DNA from: Cylindrobasidium torrendii FP15055 ss-10
Taxonomy: Eukaryota > Basidiomycota > Agaricomycetes > Agaricales > Physalacriaceae
NCBI GenBank assembly: GCA_000934385.1
Contig: KN880841.1
Coordinates: forward strand, 1 to 15,905
Length of the DNA: 15,905 bases
Direction: 5' to 3'
A program made the translations under genes and the position numbers. Each line of letters begins with the position of its first letter. The stretch's first letter is position 1. Positions 1-9,128 of this stretch are shown in pieces. The notes beneath the pieces are model-generated. The model saw only the letters and a list, made by a program, of their open reading frames with translations. It did not search any database and was not told the origin of the DNA.

Positions 1-311
1 GGGCAACACGCGTTCCAGCGATGCAATCCACGACCACACCGACAAAAGAACGCAGATAGTGGCGGAGTACCGAACGCATCACAAAGCTCTGCTTGTCTTG
101 GCCACCCTCGGTGCGCTCCCTGTTTGGAAGGATTCCTTGTTGGAGTTGAAGGAAGGGGACATCAAAGGGTTTCGAGAAGATCCGCTGGTGGCAGGCAGTG
201 CCCCAGAGTCCATAACTGACCAGCAGACCCAACGAGACCGCGATAAGGAGCTACCCAGCTGGATTTGGAGGCATCTCAACGGAGCTGAAGCATCTCAAGG
301 GCTGACCGCTG
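1..311 (+). CDS. Partial KDZ transposase-like gene, 5' piece (host gene of the insertion)
   Basis: The frame is open from base 2 to 311 without a stop and enters from outside the window. It encodes the segment just before the C-terminal coiled region of Kyakuja-Dileera-Zisupton (KDZ) transposases: a helical stretch, the pattern DIKG near an acidic linker, then the hallmark SWIW (257-268). The internal KDZ gene has RWIW at the equivalent place. Fourteen residues after SWIW there is a GTGAGC donor at 312, phase 1. The internal gene has a phase-1 intron 16 residues after its WIW. Reading past the donor gives a stop at 335-337 with no family-like sequence, so the donor is preferred. The gene appears to continue at 15628 after the insert. 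The sequence is clearly different from the internal KDZ copy. The family call comes from recalled motifs and comparison with the internal copy. Confidence 0.75.
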
Positions 312-323
312 GTGAGCCACCAT

Positions 324-330
324 CTCTGGG
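324..330. repeat. Left copy of candidate target-site duplication CTCTGGG
   Basis: CTCTGGG occurs here and again at 15593-15599 in the same orientation. Each copy lies 6 nt outside the conserved ATGT start of an inverted terminal motif. Allowing two end mismatches, the repeat could be 9 bp. A 7-bp match alone is weak; the support comes from its symmetric placement and from the normal-sized 47-nt intron left when the insert and one copy are removed. Confidence 0.6.
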
Positions 331-642
331 CACCTGATGTGGTAAGTTTTCTGGAAAGGTGCCACTATCACCAAAGTCAAGTTTCACAACCGTGCCGCTA
401 TACTTCCCATCATATTTCAATGGCCGGTTTGGTTTTTTATTTCCCCCGGGTCTTCCTTATATGGCCACACTGGCCGTGACGACGCCGGCCACACCACGGC
501 CCGATGCATGACCCTGCAAGCGTCAATGATGGCGTGTCAATCTGAACTCAGGTGCGTAATTTTTTTTTGGCCAATGCCGAACGAACGGTATAGCAATGCA
601 CAGTAACTTGGTCATTCAAAAAATATGCTACGTTGTCGGTAT
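331..642. other. Left terminal region of the element, no gene seen
   Basis: Between the left end and the transposase stop codon I see no convincing exon. The region holds the terminal motif, a run of T at about 551-558, and a GC-rich patch at 461-502 with GGCCACAC twice (463-470 and 487-494) separated by related GGCCG words. Such subterminal repeats could be transposase-binding sites, but nothing here proves it. Confidence 0.4.
337..357 (+). repeat. Left imperfect inverted terminal motif
   Basis: The motif starts ATGTGGTAAGTTTTCTGG. Its partner at the right end, read on the minus strand from 15586, starts ATGTTGTAAAATTTTTGA. Over 21 positions 16 match, with no gap. The six bases outside each motif do not match. 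Confidence 0.5.
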
Positions 643-3600
643 CTACACACGTGAGTCTACAGCGGCCACATCTGTCGACAGTGCCTCTCTGATGCTATTA
701 AGCCGTTCTGTGTCCCATTTGTCCCATGTCTTACCGCGCGGCGCCTCTGTGCGCAGCCACAGAGTCAAGAAGGACTCGCGCACACGGCGCCTCCCCTCCG
801 CCTGGGCCAAGGAGAAAGAGATACGCCCACTGACAATATCTGCGGTCTCGTCCTCTCGACCAGCGCCGATGGCGCGTTGCTGCCACACACGTTCTTCGTG
901 CTTCAGAGACTCTATCACCCGCCGCATTTCCTCCTTCAGTAGCTCGACTTCCTCCCACCAACGGTCTCGGCGGGCCTTGGTTGACCACTCACATAGGATA
1001 CCTACAGAATATCTGGTCAGCATACGAAAGAAGAGACATTAATGTAGACGTACTGCGATGCATAAGGGCGTCATCCCCGACTTCCGGAACACCTCCAGCC
1101 ACCCATATCCACCTCATTGTAGAGGTCGACAGCCCTGGCTCATCACGTCGTGCCGGATGGCTAGAACGGCGTGCATTGGCCTTACGCCGGGACGAGGTTG
1201 CCCGCGGGTCACGTCCATCGAGTCGATTCAGGTTTTTGATGGCCTCGGAGTCGGTTTCGTCTACATTGAAGATGTGAATGTCGTCCTTCTCCAAACGGCG
1301 TAAGGGAAGACACCCCTCTTCACTGCCGACAAGGCAAACATAGGACTCGAATGACTCGCGGTACTTCAAGCAGAGCTCGACGATCTTTGTTTGCAGAGAG
1401 TCGATGAGTGTCTGGGCGCGAGTGCGCGCAGCCTGGCCGCTGATGAACTTGTTCCGAACGTTCAGGAAAGAACGGTGAGCGAGGAGACGATTGCGGAGGA
1501 GCTTGAGAACATCGGTACATTGTGCTGCACGAAGAGACTTCTCGATGGTGCACAATGTCTCACTTACATGTCCAGGAGAATTCCATGGCATGTATATGAT
1601 GGTGTCCTCAGGCTCGGGCGGTCCCAAACCAGAAGCACGTCGTTCGTCCTCGTCTGCACTGAGCAACTGGTCGAAGTTGTCGAGATATTTCCGCTGATGC
1701 TTCACGAAGGTCTTGAGTCGGCTGCGCAGAGCCAGTCGACGATCCAAAATCCGCCCTTCTTCTGCGGCTGTAGGACTTGTTCCAATCCGTACTTTGTCAT
1801 TACGTAGGCGACGTCTGCAGCAGAGTAAGTAATAGAGAATGAGCATAAGAGAACAACTCACTGCGCCTCCTCCAACTCGATGCCCATGATGACAAACTGA
1901 GTCTGGGTCACTGTCCCACTGTCAGACCCCTCCCCGTCTTCGCCTACATCGCTGGCGCGCTCGCGGTCCTCTTCGCGCTTGAGGTCGCGCCGCACCTCAT
2001 GTTCCGTGAGGGTATCTAGAATCACAGGTGTGAGTTTGGGAACGTAAACACCATAAAGAATAACTCACCTTCCCCAGCAACAACGTACGGATTTTTCGCA
2101 GTGTCGGGATTTGCCTCGAAATCTAAGATGTACTGTTCCCAGGTGCGCGCCAGGGCTGGTGATATAGATGCGTTGATATGTGCAAACGAGTCTTCCTGGA
2201 CAGCGAGCTCGCATGCCGCGATTTTGATTCGACGAAAGAGAGTGACTCCTACAAGACGTGATTAGTAAATGACCAACGCTGCGCGGACATGGAACTGACC
2301 GATCCCAACGAGCTTGCGATGGTTGATGTGGTCGTACACATCCTCCAGCAAGTCGTAGCGTGCACCCTCAGATTGCTCGCGAGTTATGCCCGCGAAGTGG
2401 TTGATGTCGGACCATTCTCGCTCTGGCGTCTCCCCGTCGGTGCGCCCAATACCTTGTTTGGTTTTGACGGAGTTGCACATCTCACAGTTCACGTCGTGCA
2501 CGTTTCCGTGCCAGTACGGTAGAGCGAAGATGAGCTTGTCGGCAGGAGGGAGGTTGAGACCTTGGATGACGGACGGAAGGGCCTCGAAACGCTTATGGAA
2601 ATTCTTCTTGTACTGGCAGGCGATGTCGTATGTAATGGCAAGACTTTGAGGCCTCATCCGTGACAGCGCCCAAGCGAGGCAGAAATCAACATTGCGATAC
2701 CTGGGAAATTGTTAGATACGGGTCATGAACGGAGAACAAGGCGCACTTTTCGCCCTTCTCGAGGTTTGTTGTCGAATGGATGAGTTCATGTCGGGCACAG
2801 AATGCACCGACAATACCAGTCCACTTCAGACCGACCTCTGAACGAGTCTCCTCCTGCAGTAACGCAGCGAAAACGGCACAGTCTGATTGCTGCGATGTTT
2901 CAGTAAGGACAGAGCTAGGTTATTGCAAGAGAGCTCACCGAAATTTCGGGGATGTTCGTCGAGATCCAGTTCTCGAACATGTCGATGGGCGGCTGGATTC
3001 CTAGTCCATTGTAGAGAGGAGGGTCAATGTGATTCTTGTGGATGCGGTCGCGTAGTTTCATCTTGAAGTTCGCATCAAGCGAAACGATAGGACGGTAAAG
3101 CCATCTGAAGGAATTTGGTTAGCAAGCGTATCAAAGACAAGGGTTGGCAACTCACTGGTTGTCGCGTTCATGCCAGTTGGCCGGTATGTTGACATCTGGA
3201 TGAGGGCAAGCCCAGCACTGCTGGAGAACTAGACCAGGCTCCCATCCAGCAGTGTCGAAAAGATTGCCAGAACGTAGGACGCGGGAGAGGAATGCCCATT
3301 GGCGTGTCATCCTGCCCAGCTCCTTCTCGCGGTCCACCACGGTGTCCACTCCCCAGGGATCCGTTATGCCAGACAGTGCTTGAAGGAACTTGTGGACGGA
3401 GAGTGCGGATGATACGAGAAGCATGCGGTACATGTCGAGCACAGCAATGGTAGCGCACGTATGAGGTGATTGAGTCGTCGCCGGATACAGACCGTCGCGA
3501 AAAAGCTGCTGCCAGTCTGCGATGGTCTGACCGTGCTCACAGGCGCAGAAATCTACAGCCACATGGTGAATCCCGGACGTGTCGATGAACGTCATGAGGC

Positions 3601-4404
3601 GACGTTGCTGGGGGTTGCGGGGATTGACACAGGGGAATCCGCCATGGCCAACTTGATAGACCAACCCCATGTCTACAAGGGATGTGCGTTTGAACGAACG
3701 ACCAGTCCATTCCTAATGGAAGTGAGCACGCAGACATTGATCACAACACAGGTGCATACCTCTATGCTATGGGTAGGCGTATGGCGATGACGCTGCAAAC
3801 AACACCGGGCGCAGAGAAGGAAGCTTCCACAGGTACGACAGCGAAAAAGTGCATCCGTCGTGCCATCGAGCAGTGGGCGTTCGGCGTTGGCGACATAACA
3901 TGTATTGCAGTCTGGAATACTGCACCGTGGATTATGGATGGCGTTTCCAAGACCGTGGAAGCGAATACGCTCTTGGAAAAATGTTGCCTGGTGCGTCTTC
4001 CAAGTTTTCATGGGGTCGATCTGTCCAAGCAAAGTAAGCTTCAATGTCAGGAGCTGAATGGGACCACGCACCGAGTTCTCATACGCGCCATGGCCGACGT
4101 AGGCAGTAGACTCATCAGCGTCCAGCGGCGCCGGAAGATCTGAGATGTCGCCGTTCACATCACCAAGTGTCTGCGGGCGATTGTAGACCCAGGAGTTGAA
4201 CTCGTCGTTGAAATCGCCATTGTCAAGACGTATGCGTTTGGGTGCCACAGGCTGGGAATATATGCAGTCCTCCTCGTCGATTTCCAGGTGATGGGCGGAG
4301 ACAGCATCGGAGGGCAAGGAGTCCAGCGGTCCACGGAACGCACTGTTGACGTGTGCGCGTTTGTTGGTTGTTGGGGCGCGAAAGTCTTCAACTATGGATG
4401 GCAT
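643..4404 (-). CDS. CxC2-domain KDZ transposase, complete, 9 exons, 1121 aa
   Basis: Likely catalyses movement of the element. Exons (minus): 4404-3760, 3712-3156, 3104-2939, 2889-2747, 2700-2300, 2248-2069, 2015-1862, 1814-1054, 1001-643; introns are 46-53 nt and the frame closes exactly. Residues 1-150 are low-complexity. The CxC2 cysteine cluster follows: C161, C166, C169, C189, C192, C198, C201 and histidines 206-212, then the family pattern HSIEEWTG across intron 1, GHGGFPC and FCAC (271-273). The KDZ core has CWACPHPD (381-388), SLDANF (D411), TYDIACQ (D529), PYWHGNVH and the GRTDGE..ERE signature (589-599). D411, D529 and a Glu of ERE are candidate RNase H-fold catalytic residues (inferred). 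RWIW is at 983-986, and a charged helix EEVELLKEEMRRV ends the protein. No stop or frameshift breaks it, so it could be active. Stop TAG at 643-645. Confidence 0.9.
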
Positions 4405-4701
4405 AGCAGCGTTAGTGCCAGGAGGAGCGTTATTGCGCAGTTTACTGACATATAAAGGACCATGGGGATCCTCAGCTCCTCATGTTGTCCATCGGTGTTC
4501 GGAGACCCCAGCCACCGCAAAAGGAGGAAGACAGGGCAGCAGATAGGTGGGTGCGGATGATGATGATGATGGTCGCATCACAAAAAAACTGCCTGGGACC
4601 AGGGTTTCGATCATCCGCATATAGACCTTGAGTTTGTGGGAAAATAACAAATATAATGGCAGGGTATATACTATAGGTGTACTAGAGTGCTAAATATATT
4701 G
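4405..4701. other. Intergenic region upstream of the transposase
   Basis: No exon was recognised. It holds the presumed promoter of the KDZ gene, including a TATA-like TTTATAT on the minus strand about 50 nt above the ATG (plus 4451-4457). There is also a (GAT)5 run at 4556-4570 followed by GGTCG. The 14-mer GATGATGATGGTCG (4562-4575) recurs at 8759-8772, also upstream of a minus-strand gene. The far end holds the 3' region of the next gene. Confidence 0.4.
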
Positions 4702-5390
4702 TTAAATCCAGCGCACTAGACGCATTTTGGCAATGGCAACGACCCGTCTAACGCGCTCAGGTACTTCAGCATCGCGTTCGTCGCGCTGCAAAACGTGCTT
4801 CTCCAAGAGCTCAATGCTAATCTCTCGTGCTTGGCGAAATAATGACGTTGACTTCTCGGGTTCTGCTGCAAATAACTGTGAGAACAAATGTAAATGCAGA
4901 GGAAAGACTTACAGCGAATATGCCACCAACGATGAGTCTTCCAGAGCGCGTAGAGTGATGTAGAATTTGTAGAATTTGCCTTCATGCCAAGAGCGCAGAA
5001 TATTATCGCTTCGTGACCGGTTGTGATAGCGAGGTACGATAGAGCAACAAGGTCACGCAATGAGTGGACACCAGAGGCGTTCAGTGACAGCAAGAGGCTT
5101 TCTGCGTTGAAGCTATGCAACTCGCGTGCAAGGGACCCCGAATCGAGTTCTTGAAGTGGAAGTCAGCTTTCTTGTACAATGAACAATGTGCTAAAGACGG
5201 CTCACCCTGCTCTCCGGCTGGTAATAGGTCCAGCCTGGCTTGCATAGCCGCGAGGTGGAGGCGGACGATTCTACACCTTGTTATTGACGTACATACGAGC
5301 CAATGCAGACTCTACTTACCCTTGAGCGGTGTAGGAAGGCTGCTCGAGGTCGGCGCTGTTAAAAGCAAGCAGGGTATAATCTTTGATCAT
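4702..5390 (-). CDS. Unnamed family protein, copy C, 178 aa, 4 exons
   Basis: Function unknown; I do not recognise the family. Exons (minus): 5390-5320, 5270-5206, 5149-4913, 4865-4702; introns are 49, 56 and 47 nt and the frame closes. The ATG at 5390 sits in a CACC context. The protein aligns almost without gaps to the neighbouring gene at 5775-6509 over its first ~110 residues. Shared features are a RLDLLPA/RLELPA turn, then a helix and LLLSLNASGVHSLRDL (64-79), which also resembles the gene at 6665-7862. Introns fall at residues 24 (phase 2), 46 (phase 1) and 125 (phase 1), nearly the same places and the same phases as in that neighbour. The C-terminal 50 residues are charged and helical. 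No signal peptide or membrane segment is evident. The AAG acceptor of intron 2 is the least certain junction, though a CTGAC branch precedes it by a normal distance. Confidence 0.75.
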
Positions 5391-5422
5391 GGTGCGCAGT
5401 CGTTCTGGACACGAAGGATGGC

Positions 5423-5632
5423 TTAAGTATATGCACGGGCATTAGAAACCCCATCGGTATCAGTATATGACTTACGACTGCCGCAGCGGCGACGCGTACT
5501 AGTCTGCGTATCTGCCAACGCGGATGCATCTAAAAGGGGTAAGTACCGAAAGAGGAAGGCCATTGTGATCGGTAATGGCGGATCGCGCTCGTGGTGCACA
5601 GTGAAGATTGCTAGATTGCACTGACAATCCAC
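5423..5632 (-). other. Unassigned open stretch between copies B and C
   Basis: The minus strand is open here, with a possible ATG near 5564 (MAFLFRYLPLLDAS) and a good GTAAGT donor at 5477 followed by a CTAAT branch and an AAG acceptor near 5424. Splicing there does not join in frame to the start of copy C. It may be an untranslated leader exon with an intron, an eroded gene or chance. I could not build a gene from it. Confidence 0.25.
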
Positions 5633-5774
5633 CTTGGTTTTTGAAATTGAACAAGTGCTGCTGATTGGATTGCCTTCACAGGGGATGGGACTCGTCGCAT
5701 GGGAAGGAATGTTTTATCAGCAGCGGAAACGCAGGCAAATGCTCCTAGTTTGTATCGGAGTTTTAAGTACAAGA

Positions 5775-6509
5775 CTACCAGCGTGGAACAGGAGCTGCTA
5801 GGCTACCAAGAATATCCCATTCGATGGGCCATTCACCGGCGCCCACGTCGACATCGGCAATGTTATTGACTATAGCCAACGGTGGCCGTGGGATATCTGC
5901 AAGACAAACAGCCACCCTCCGCCATTTATCTCGAATTTTTTGACGCTGTAGACCGGCTATAAAGTTCTGTTAGAGGTACAGAAGCAAACGTGTAGGCACA
6001 AGACTGACGAATCGAGCGGAACCTGCCAGGTTGTGCCTCTTCATCCCCACGAATTGCATCAAGTATGCGTTGGAAATCGCGCCAATTATGCCAGTTTCGA
6101 AGTCCGAGAGCGATACGAAGATTAAGCATATGGTGAAGCGAGAGGGTCAGGCCAGCCATTAGACGGAAATCACGCATGTCGCGAACGCCACAATCGCCGA
6201 GTCTATGCATAAGGAATGATGCGCTGTGCGTCGCTAGACGGTGCTCCAGGGCCGTGGTCGACATGTCGGCTGAAATACATGTTTAGAGCTCCGCTATCAT
6301 CATGCGAAGGGGCATACTATTGGCGGGGAGTTCCAGTCTGACACCAGTTCGGCAGTACTCAAGATAGAACTGGAACAATCTACCAATAAATGATTGAGAA
6401 AAAATTGTTTTGAGTCGACCATGATTCGCTACCTCTGTTGTTTTGTATCCGGCCATTCCGGTGCCTCTGTCTCACGAAGCAATATCCTGTCGGCACGCAA
6501 AGCGGGCAT
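5775..6509 (-). CDS. Unnamed family protein, copy B, 193 aa, 4 exons
   Basis: Function unknown. Exons (minus): 6509-6433, 6379-6318, 6269-6009, 5956-5775; introns are 53, 48 and 52 nt. The third intron has a GTCAGT donor and a perfect CTAAC branch, and the frame closes at TAG 5775-5777. The first ATG (MPALRADR) is preferred because the start then matches that of copy C. The shared core is FLMHRLGDCGVRDMRDF (65-81), followed by a helix ending IALGLRNWHNW. It aligns with ALHRKLNAVGVHTPEDL in the gene at 6665-7862. Intron phases 2, 1, 1 match copy C. The tail carries RQKIRDKWRR and a Pro/Asp-rich end. The frame remains open some way upstream of the ATG, so a longer first exon cannot be excluded. 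It is probably soluble. Confidence 0.75.
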
Positions 6510-6664
6510 AGTACGAGCCACAGATCTTGGAAAGGTCAAATATGATTGCTGGCCTTTAAGTACTAATTCACGATGATAATGTAACGATGGAATCAATGAT
6601 GGGTAACGAGCGGAAGGTCTAAAACGAATAGTTTGTGGCCAAAGCCCTGGAAAAGTTCATGGAG
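6510..6664. other. Short intergenic gap between copies B and A
   Basis: This 155-nt gap must hold the terminator of the upstream gene and the promoter of copy B. I saw no clear element in it. Confidence 0.3.
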
Positions 6665-7862
6665 TCAGTAAATATCCGGCCCTGCCGCACGCGCAAATGC
6701 TTTCAGGGCACTCTTGAGGCGTCTCCACTGGCTACGTAGCTCTAACTCCAGGCCAAGGCGAAACTGGACGAGGGCGGACGAGTCGGGAAGTACAACAGAA
6801 GCGATAGTGAGAAGGTCTTCAGGCGTGTGCACTCCAACGGCGTTGAGCTTACGATGAAGCGCCCCATTGTAAGTACACTTGAGGAAGCGCTCTATCGTCT
6901 GGGGACGGAAGGTTGTACCAGCTTCGTAGGGAACCCATGAACCTCGGCTGTACGACTGGTCCTCGGAGACTGGAATACATCCATCAGCAAGGAATTGTGG
7001 AACAAAGAAGACCATACCTTTATACAGCTGTGCTGTACCAAGCTCAAGGTCGACAACCGGGAAGTTAGGCTCCAAACTAGCCATAAGACAGAGCATCCAC
7101 CTAGAAGATAGTCAATGTCAGTATGTACGACCAAGCCGACGTTACTGGCACGTACTCTCGTGCCTCTTTGGCCTCGATACGCTGCTCGCGCGTCCTTGGG
7201 ATGTATAGGCTCCGGTGATCCAGCTCGTGGATTGGGATGCGTAGGTCGTGCTGCGAGCGAGATGCAACGCCGTCTATCTGGCCTAGAGTTGGGCGGCGTC
7301 GAGGCTCGTCGAGATGAGGGATTGGATAGGGAGCAGACTCAGAGGCCAAGCGCACGAGTGCTGGGCGCACGGGTGCTCGGCGCGCGGGTGCTGGGCGCAC
7401 CGCGCTGTCGAGGTTGGCTAGAAGACGGGCTGCCGACGTTGTGCGAGCCAGGCTGGGAGCACTGGTCGACGTAGCAACAACAACGGTAGGTTGAGCACTT
7501 GCATCTGCAGGCGTCAGCGCTGGCGCTGGCTCTGTTTTGACACGACTGTCTTGCGGGTTGGGAGTCGGGCGTCGCGACGTCTTGGACACAGCCATGGCCG
7601 GTGTGGATGCAGCCTTGCTGGCGTTCGCATGATGGCGAGCACTGGAGTCCTTGTGAGCAAGACCGCTCTGTGTCCTGATAAACCCGAAAGCATCGAGCTT
7701 CCTTTGTGGGCTAGGTGAACCGTCACTAGCAGTGTCGGAGGTGTAGGAGACATTGGGATCGCGCTCGCGTAGGCGTCCGTCCCAGGACGTGTCCATGGCG
7801 TCTGCGGCATCACGGGCGCCAATGTCTGAAGAGTCCTCGACGTCAGGCGGGTTCTCAGCCAT
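6665..7862 (-). CDS. Unnamed family protein, long copy A, 380 aa, 2 exons
   Basis: Function unknown. Exons (minus): 7862-7156 and 7100-6665. The 55-nt intron has a GTACGT donor, TACTGAC branch and TAG acceptor. Residues 1-~200 are probably disordered: acidic at the start, then rich in Ser, Pro, Ala and Arg, with pentapeptide repeats of the type RRAPV/RPALV encoded by 15-bp DNA repeats. From about 237 the protein looks folded: a segment KGMVFFVPQFL, then RGSWVPYEAG, then HRKLNAVGVHTPEDLL (318-333) and a helix ending RLGLELELRSQWRRL. That last part matches the core of the two genes downstream. Copies B and C lack the disordered arm. Stop TGA at 6665-6667. The sequence shows no catalytic motif I know. 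Being next to copies B and C in the same orientation suggests tandem duplication with later divergence. Confidence 0.75.
7350..7394. repeat. Three 15-bp tandem repeats within copy A
   Basis: Units are GCGCACGAGTGCTGG, GCGCACGGGTGCTCG and GCGCGCGGGTGCTGG, at 7350, 7365 and 7380. They keep frame and encode the Arg/Pro/Ala pentapeptides in the disordered arm, so the number of copies could vary without breaking the gene. Confidence 0.8.
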
Positions 7863-7985
7863 TTGGGGCGGGAATTATGATAGAGAGAAAACTAGAGAGA
7901 AAAAAACGTGATGCGCTGTACTTATACCGCCGATCATTCTGATGCAACGCACGCGAAGGGAGGGAGGGACAATGCAATGTGAAAT

Positions 7986-8694
7986 TCAGGACGGGTGCTG
8001 GTAAAGTAAGGATTTCGCATGGTGTGCAGAGCGTAGCCAATGAAGGACGTAGTCATCTCTCTTGCAAGCCTCGACAATATCCTCCACTGCGCATAGGCTG
8101 TCCTCGAAGACTTTGATCAGCTCCCGCGAGTACCAGTAGCCTTTAGAGGGGCCCTCCTCCGTGAAAATGCGACCGGTTGCTCGGCCAGCACTATTGCGAA
8201 TGTCGGAGACTTGGTCCTGGTGCTGCTTGAGCACAGCTCGCGCATTGGGGGGATCGGAAAAGAGTTCCTGGACGATAGTCTCAACGTAGTCGGCCAGAGA
8301 AGCACCCTGAAGAGCTTGAAGACGGGCAACTTCTCCACGAACGAACGTCAGCTCGCGCTCAGAAACAGAGATCATGAGAGCTGGCTCCCTGTAGCAGGTA
8401 AGAAAGGCAGCGTCCATTATGAAATGACCACGCACCTGGGGATTATCGTGCGTTGGACTATTCCTCGCCTCTGCGCAGGCTCCTCCCGCGCATCCTCAGA
8501 CCGAGCTTCGAGCTTCTTGCGATAGATACGTTTCTTCTGCTTGAGTATTTTCCGGCGGTGACTGCCGGAGCAGCATGTGAGTGGGTATGTGCTCTGCCGT
8601 GCACAATTGCGCACCTAGCATAGTATTTGGCATCAGCTACTGCCTGCGCCTGCCGACGCTGGTCATCAGTTTGGTATTTACGAGGCCGCGCCAT
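7986..8694 (-). CDS. Small protein with basic N-terminal helix, 202 aa, 3 exons
   Basis: Exons (minus): 8694-8615, 8561-8436, 8388-7986; introns of 53 and 47 nt, frame closing at TGA 7986-7988. The start MARPRKYQTDD is short, basic and AT-hook-like (RPRK). It leads into KYYASHRRKILKQKK and IYRKKLEARSEDARE, a long basic helix that could contact nucleic acid. I recall a KY-T-EE...YY..HR..I...KR pattern in many uncharacterised mushroom proteins, but know no assigned function. Residues 70-202 form a second, more neutral part, with SERELTFVRGEVARLQALQG and several helices ending in HHAKSLLYQHPS. No membrane segment is seen. The gap to the next gene on the same strand (copy A, ATG at 7862) is only 123 nt. 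Nucleic-acid binding is inference from charge alone. Confidence 0.75.
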
Positions 8695-8911
8695 GATGAA
8701 ATGAACACAGTTCGGACCGAAGTCGAGAAGTGGGTGGTGGAAGAGACGACACACCGAGGATGATGATGGTCGATGATCATATGTAAAGTGTAGAAATGAA
8801 TGGGCGCGTTGTTTCCATTTCTCGATATTATCCCGATCAAAACAATTAAGTGCTTTACACCACTTCGAAGCTCACGAATTGCTCAATGTGAGATACTATC
8901 ATGTACCTTCA

Positions 8912-8927
8912 CATACTTCGAAGTATG
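8912..8927. repeat. Perfect 16-bp palindrome CATACTTCGAAGTATG
   Basis: The sequence is its own reverse complement. Its core ACTTCGAAG also occurs at 8862-8870, about 50 nt away. A dimeric protein-binding site is one possibility, chance another. Confidence 0.6.
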
Positions 8928-8929
8928 CT

Positions 8930-8956
8930 GGCTAAAAATCTGACCCCGTTTTAGCC
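8930..8956. repeat. Hairpin: GGCTAAAA and TTTTAGCC around an 11-nt loop
   Basis: An 8-bp perfect stem (8930-8937 with 8949-8956) starts two bases after the 16-bp palindrome. It lies downstream of the gene at 9129-10101 on the minus strand, so it could shape that mRNA's 3' end, but no rule for fungi supports this directly. Confidence 0.5.
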
Positions 8957-9128
8957 CAAACACGTAGAAAAGGCAGTTGTGAACTAACGTATCTGCCGAT
9001 CGCAACTTGTCTATCTTGTCTCGCTAACACACTGCGAAGGAACTAGCGTAAATTCAAGGAAATATGGTAGCACCATGATATTGAGCTTCTAGGTATAACT
9101 GCCTCAATCTAGGAGATACGCATGACCT

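Larger units (their letters stand above)
8695..9128. other. Intergenic region with palindrome and hairpin
   Basis: No exon was found in this 434-nt region. It separates two minus-strand genes and so holds the promoter of the small basic gene and the 3' end of the gene at 9129. It contains the GATGATGATGGTCG word (8759-8772), a perfect 16-bp palindrome (8912-8927) and a hairpin (8930-8956). Confidence 0.5.

Noticed and set aside
596..1042. Plus-strand open frame opposite the 3' end of the transposase
   Set aside because: It is antisense to well-supported KDZ exon 9, and its composition fits a shadow frame.
6318..6423. Minus-strand frame starting MVDSKQFFLNHLL
   Set aside because: It cannot be spliced in frame to the next exon of copy B. 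The reading used instead keeps frame through four exons and matches copy C in intron phase.
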